The notes under the pieces are model-generated. The model searched no databases, had not been told where the DNA came from, and was given only the letters and a program-made list of their open reading frames with translations. From positions 43,373,001 through 43,437,000 of the forward strand of contig CM076144.1 in the NCBI GenBank assembly GCA_038025085.1: a stretch of 64,000 nucleotides of DNA. The letters run 5' to 3'. This document shows positions 59,854-64,000 of this stretch, piece by piece. The position numbers were made by a program, and so were the translations under genes. The stretch is from Tetragonia tetragonoides. Its lineage: Eukaryota; Streptophyta; Magnoliopsida; Caryophyllales; Aizoaceae. Each line of letters starts with the position of its first letter. Position 1 is the stretch's first letter.

Positions 59854-59913
59854 GTCATGATTTACTTCTTTACTGTACGGGCTTGGGTGTGCAGCTAGGA
59901 AGTCGGCAATGAC

Positions 59914-61080
59914 TTAGGCTTTTATTTCTTTTTGTGACACAAACTTGATATCAAATGGAGCTAAAAGCATAGACCATTTGGCCAATCTTCCTGAAAGCAC
60001 GGCCTTTGACAACATATACCTTAAAGGGTCTGCCTTTGAAATCAAAGTGATAGGATGGGACAATAGGTAATGCCTCAACTTTTGTGTAGCAAATACCAAA
60101 GCCAAAGCCAAACAAACTTTCTTCATAGAAGAATAGTTTACTTCCGTCCCAACCATTGTCCTACTGATGTAGTACAAAGCTTGCTCTTTTCCTTCATCGT
60201 CAATTTGAGCTAACATAGCTCCTAGAGACCGTTCAAGGGTTGCTATATGTAAGAGCAATGGTTTTCCTTGTACTGGCACCATTAAGACAAGTGGCTTTGT
60301 TAGGTATTCTTTAATGCTTTCAAAAGCATTCTGGCAAGCTTGGTCCCAAATAAATGGCGTATCTTTCTTCGTTAGCCTTGTGAAAGGTTGACACCTTCCG
60401 GAGAGATTTGATATGAATCGCCTGATATAGGCAAGCCTGCCTTGTAAGCCATGAAGCTCCCTTAGGTTCCTTGGGGGAGGCATTTGCATTATTTCTTTGA
60501 TCTTATCGGGATCAATTTCAGTTCCTTGTTGTCGAACGACGAAACCAAGGAATTTCCCGGAGGTGACCCCAAATGCACATTTTAAGGGGTTCATTTTCAA
60601 GTGATGTTGGCGTAACCATCCAAATATTTTTCTTAAGTCGTCGGGATGATTTTCCCTTTCCTCAATTGCGTTATGAAGCAAGTCAGGAAAGATGACTGTC
60701 ATGGCTCTCTGGTAGGTCGCCTCCACATTTTTTAAACCAAAAGGCATCACCGTATAGCAAAATGTGCCTTGAGGTGTGCGAAATGTGGTTAGCTCTTCAT
60801 CCTCGGGATCCATTTTGATTTGATTATATCCCGAAAAACCATCCATAAAGGACAATGCGCCAAAACCTGTTGTGGCATCAACCAAAAGTTCCGTAATTGG
60901 TAGTGAAAATTCATCCTTAGGACATGCATCATTTAAATCCCTAAAATCCACACAAATATGGAGTTGCCCATTTTTCTTTCTCACTGGGACAATATTGGCT
61001 AACCAATTTGGGTATTGAACTTCTCGTACAAACCCGGCTTTGATAAGCTTTTCTACTTCGATATTTATTTGCATCACCAA
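59914..61080 (-). pseudogene. Tat-element reverse transcriptase plus first RNase H, active-site box missing
   Basis: RT motifs in order: VPVRKKNGQLHICVDFRDLN, DACPKDEFSLP, ALSFMDGFSGYNQIKM (first catalytic Asp, about residue 80), TFCYTVMPFGLKN. Where the YxDD box should follow (about residue 140, near 60660) the flanking segments abut directly, so the two central aspartates are absent, as if by a short in-frame deletion. The connection and RNase H follow (AFESIKEYLTKPLVL, ALYYISRTM, LRHYLLSHPITL). The open frame ends at TAA near 59914. It cannot be catalytically active. Confidence 0.88.
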
Positions 61081-61346
61081 TTCTGGATGAAAGTGTCTTT
61101 GAGATTGTTTAACTGGCTTTATTTGTTCGGAAAGACCAATTTATGCACAGCCACGGATGGATCTATGCCTGGCATATCTTGGTATCCCCAAGCAAAGACA
61201 TCCTTATATGCCACCTTAACCCCCGATCAAAGAGCATTTGAGAACATCTACAGCATTGTCGAAGGAAAGTCATAAGAACCGACTGCAGCTTCATTGACTA
61301 AATGAATTGGTTCCTATACAAAGGTATAGGCACCACCTAGTGTTGG

Positions 61347-62186
61347 CTACTCGCAAAGGAGTTGCTTATATAGCTTTACTTCGTCGCTTTTGAGTTGAGT
61401 GCTAACAAAAATTGGTTTTGGCTCTTCGGGAGTGCCAAAGTTTATTTCTTGAAGCTCATCAATTGTAGCTTGCCCACCATCTTCCAATTCTGGTGATGCA
61501 GACTCTACCTTGTCAACAAAATCGTGTTTTGGTTGATTTTGTGCATTTGTGCTGTCACTTTCAACATTTGCACAAATTTCGGTATCGTCTATCTCGGAAA
61601 TAATGACAACATTTACTTCCTCGACTTGAGTTTCATGGCATTGTCCATATCCCCTCCTGATATTTTTCCATTGCTTCTTTTTCTTCAGTCTCCACTTCTT
61701 ATTCCTTATCACTTTCGAGTTGGTTTGTTCTGGTAGGTCAACATCTCCCAACCTATCGAAAACTGAGTTGTTGACTTTTCCAAGTATTTCAAACACGGAG
61801 ACTCGAGTTTGGCTCGGTTGCTCTTCGGAGAACATCTCCTTCTCTTGCACGGTCAAAGCCACCGTATCAACGACATTTTCTTTGGAGCCCCCATTTTCAT
61901 GTGAAAATTGGGGTTCATCTTCGAGAAATGACCCTTTAAGGATTCCATCTTCCTGAGAAATATTCACTTTCTTATTGGAGGAAAATCTGAATTTACGCCT
62001 TTTTCTTCGTGAATCAGAAGGCGGAAATCCTCCCGAAGAAGATGGCTTTGAACGAGGGTCTGGAGCATTCTCTTTGAATACAATTCTCTTGTTCCCGATT
62101 GATTTTGTGATTATCAAATTTTCGGGCGGGACAGATTGACAAATCCTTCGAAGAGGACAAGTGTAATTTGTCACAAGAGAATTCAT
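61347..62186 (-). pseudogene. Protease-RT spacer region of the Tat polyprotein
   Basis: A 279-codon open frame between protease and RT, with a basic patch (SDSRRKRRKFRFSSNKKV) and acidic, low-complexity sequence. No domain is recognisable. It ends at TAG 61347 shortly before the segment (KVAYKDVFAWGYQDMPGIDP) that precedes RT in this family. Probably part of the polyprotein rather than a separate gene. Confidence 0.6.
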
Positions 62187-62281
62187 GATACCTCCCGTCC
62201 TCCAACACCAGTTAAAGGCTTTTGTCCAACCTTTCTTCTAGCTTTTGGGGTGTACTTGAACAACACTTTTTACTTTGAGGC

Positions 62282-62815
62282 TCATACCTCTCTTTCTTCA
62301 TCTTCCACCATGTCGGCCCATCGTGGACCCTTTTGATCAGAACTTTTGGGTTCTCTCATTTTATTGCCCCCTTTCATGGAAGTAGTCGACTTGTAGAATT
62401 TGGCATCGGCATAATTGACATCTTCTCTATGAAAAGGATTTGGGTCTCCTCGAATGGTCCTTTCATTACCATTTTCATCGGTGTATTTGAGGCATTGATG
62501 AAGAGTAGAAGCCACTGACTTGCTGCTATGGAGCCATGGTCGTCCAAGCAAGGCATTATAAGAAGTATCGGCGTCTATAACATGAAAGAGTGCATCTGTG
62601 AATAGATTGTCCATTTCCACTTTCAAAGCTATAGCACCTAAAGCCTTTTGCCCTGCTTGGTTGAATCCTTGTATTGTAAACAAAGTGGGAGATAATTGAC
62701 TTGAGGGTATCCCCATTGCTTTCAATATCCTAAGTGGAAGGAGATTAACGGCTAATCCACAATCAAGTAAGATTCGATTTACATTTGTGTCTCCAGTTAG
62801 ACATGTGACATACAA
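62282..62815 (-). pseudogene. Tat-element aspartic protease
   Basis: A retropepsin-like domain: NRILLDCGLAVNLLPLRILK carries the catalytic Asp, with a C where S or T is usual. It continues with IQGFNQAGQKALGAIALKVE and FHVIDADTSYNALLGRPWLH, the flap and C-terminal motifs of plant Ty3/gypsy proteases. The frame is interrupted upstream (62820) and downstream (62282). In an active element it would cleave the polyprotein. Confidence 0.8.
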
Positions 62816-62822
62816 TGGTCTA

Positions 62823-64000
62823 TTATGGTAGGTATTTAACTCCTACTTGAAGGTCCTTATCTGAAAATGTGATGCAAGTTATGCATGAGGCGCATCGATT
62901 AAGTGCGGGCAAGTGCACTTTATTGACTTCAATGGGATCAACCTTATCTTTGTACTCATCGGGATTCATTAGAGCGTAAATGAGTGCCCTTCTTAACTCA
63001 TTTGACATTTGTAAGGCATCATAAACACTCAAACGTGAAGGAACCCATTGAAGGTGGCTAAGAACATCATACTTAACCACTTCCTTGTAAACTCCGACGA
63101 ATAGGCAAGGGTGCCCGCATAGGCAAGCTTTCTTTCGGAAGCTCTTTCTTCTTTTGATTTTGGGAAATAAGGGCTGAAGTAGACGAGCTAGATGCTTGCT
63201 CATTAGACTTAGGTAAAGCCCTTGGTCCTTCGTCATTTGCATCGGACTCGAGTGTTTGAGTTGGAGAATCTGGTGAGTGTTTCTCCTTCTCATTTCCTTG
63301 AGATTTCTGATTACAACGAGCATATTGGAGAGTCACTTCATCTACTTCCACTTGCTCTTCCTTTTCTTCTTCTTCTTCAATGGTAGTTACGGTAGTCATG
63401 CAGCACTGAGCACTACCGAAAAAGTCATCATCGTCATCGGAAGAAACAACACCCCCAAAGAAATCCTTTGCAATACGGTCTTCCAAAGTGATAGGGACCC
63501 TTTTCGGGGGAACATATTCATCATTGGAAGTTAACTCTGGATTTTTCTTTGCCTTTGTTTTCTTCTTTTTGTTCTTCTTAGATTTCGGTTTGGATGGCTT
63601 TTGTCCTCGAATTTTCACACCGGGATTAGGACTTGGAGTCACGCTTCTTTGAAAGCTCTTCCTAGTGAAATGAGTTTGCCACCCATTTGTGTCTTCATCA
63701 TCCGACGAGTCCCATATTTCCAAGTCTGAATCCATCATTATTTCATATAAATTAGGAGCGCTTAACCTTAGACGAGGCATGTTGGGATATGCCCATACCA
63801 CTGTGGTTTCTCTGTCTATTATAAAGTGTACGGGTATGGCATTAGGTGGTAAAGACACTGTTGGTATTCCCTCATTTTCGGGAATTGTACAAGAAATGGC
63901 GTTAGAAGAGGCCGTGGGCCCTTTGGAGGGTGATCCTTCGATTTCAATTTCTCCCTTGTTAATCATGGATTCAATCAAGTCCTTGAAAACATAGCAATCC
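62823..64000 (-). pseudogene. Gag C-terminal/pre-protease region of the Tat element (partial)
   Basis: Two overlapping frames (63978-63073 and 63323-62823). The first has acidic and Lys-rich low-complexity stretches (KPKSKKNKKKKTKAKK); the second reads VVKYDVLSHLQWVPSRLSVY, DALQMSNELRRALIYAL and ends before the protease. No CCHC knuckle is seen, so the capsid part must lie beyond 64000. A frame break near 63100 joins the two. Confidence 0.65.

Larger units (their letters stand above)
52267..64000 (-). mobile_element. Ty3/gypsy LTR retrotransposon, Tat lineage, with antisense ORF region (runs off window)
   Basis: On the minus strand the order is gag-side region, protease, RT, RNase H, a second archaeal-type RNase H, integrase. 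Two RNase H domains before integrase mark the Tat lineage of plant Ty3/gypsy elements. Left of pol is a 5.8 kb non-coding half holding an antisense PMD gene, a palindrome array and stem-loop motifs. A TGTAAACC end at 52267 is the probable outer edge of its 3' LTR. The inner LTR edge is unresolved: a purine tract beside TGG at about 54389 is one candidate. The 5' LTR is outside the window. The copy is inactive. Confidence 0.85.

Overview
The window is nuclear DNA from a flowering plant, most likely a eudicot. It has AT-rich non-coding sequence, GT-AG introns up to 5.7 kb, plant-specific gene families (MCTP, GT14 glucuronosyltransferase) and a dense load of plant-type retroelements and MITEs. 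I cannot name the species. A Caryophyllales origin is only an impression.

Host genes. (1) Positions 687-23995, plus strand: the C-terminal three quarters (about 758 codons, 19 exons) of polynucleotide phosphorylase, most like the mitochondrial PNP2 type; its 5' exons lie before the window. Its introns hold LINE fragments, a TRIM-like insertion, a 1.45 kb foldback element, a 2.9 kb solo LTR and a Stowaway MITE. (2) Positions 33522-39475, plus strand: a complete four-exon GT14 (GlcAT14-like) type II membrane glycosyltransferase of 407 aa, with a 4.4 kb third intron. (3) Positions 42111-45647, minus strand: a complete two-exon MCTP protein of 1005 aa (four C2 domains plus the PRT_C membrane region), convergent with gene 2.

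Between and after the genes. A nearly full-length but inactivated L1-type LINE (minus) fills 26.8-31.8 kb and sits between two diverged copies of an AT-rich repeat. A run of MITEs, SINEs and short retroinsertions lies at 32.2-47.5 kb. A second LINE (minus, with a C-terminal RNase H) occupies 48.4-52.27 kb and stops abruptly at what looks like the edge of an LTR retrotransposon. From 52.27 kb to the window end lies a Ty3/gypsy element of the Tat lineage (minus strand; protease, RT, RNase H, a second archaeal-type RNase H, DD35E integrase), truncated by the window.

The most unusual part is the non-coding half of that Tat element. It carries, antisense to gag-pol, a decayed and apparently intron-containing plant-mobile-domain (PMD) gene at 54586-57509. 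Upstream of that gene is an array of twelve GAAACC-N4-GGTTTC palindromes, most of them the cores of larger hairpins whose outer stems differ in sequence but remain self-complementary. A separate stem-loop motif recurs three times around the antisense gene, with one compensatory base-pair change. The element is dead (RT active-site box missing, frameshifts, stops), so these would be fossils of a system still active in relatives.
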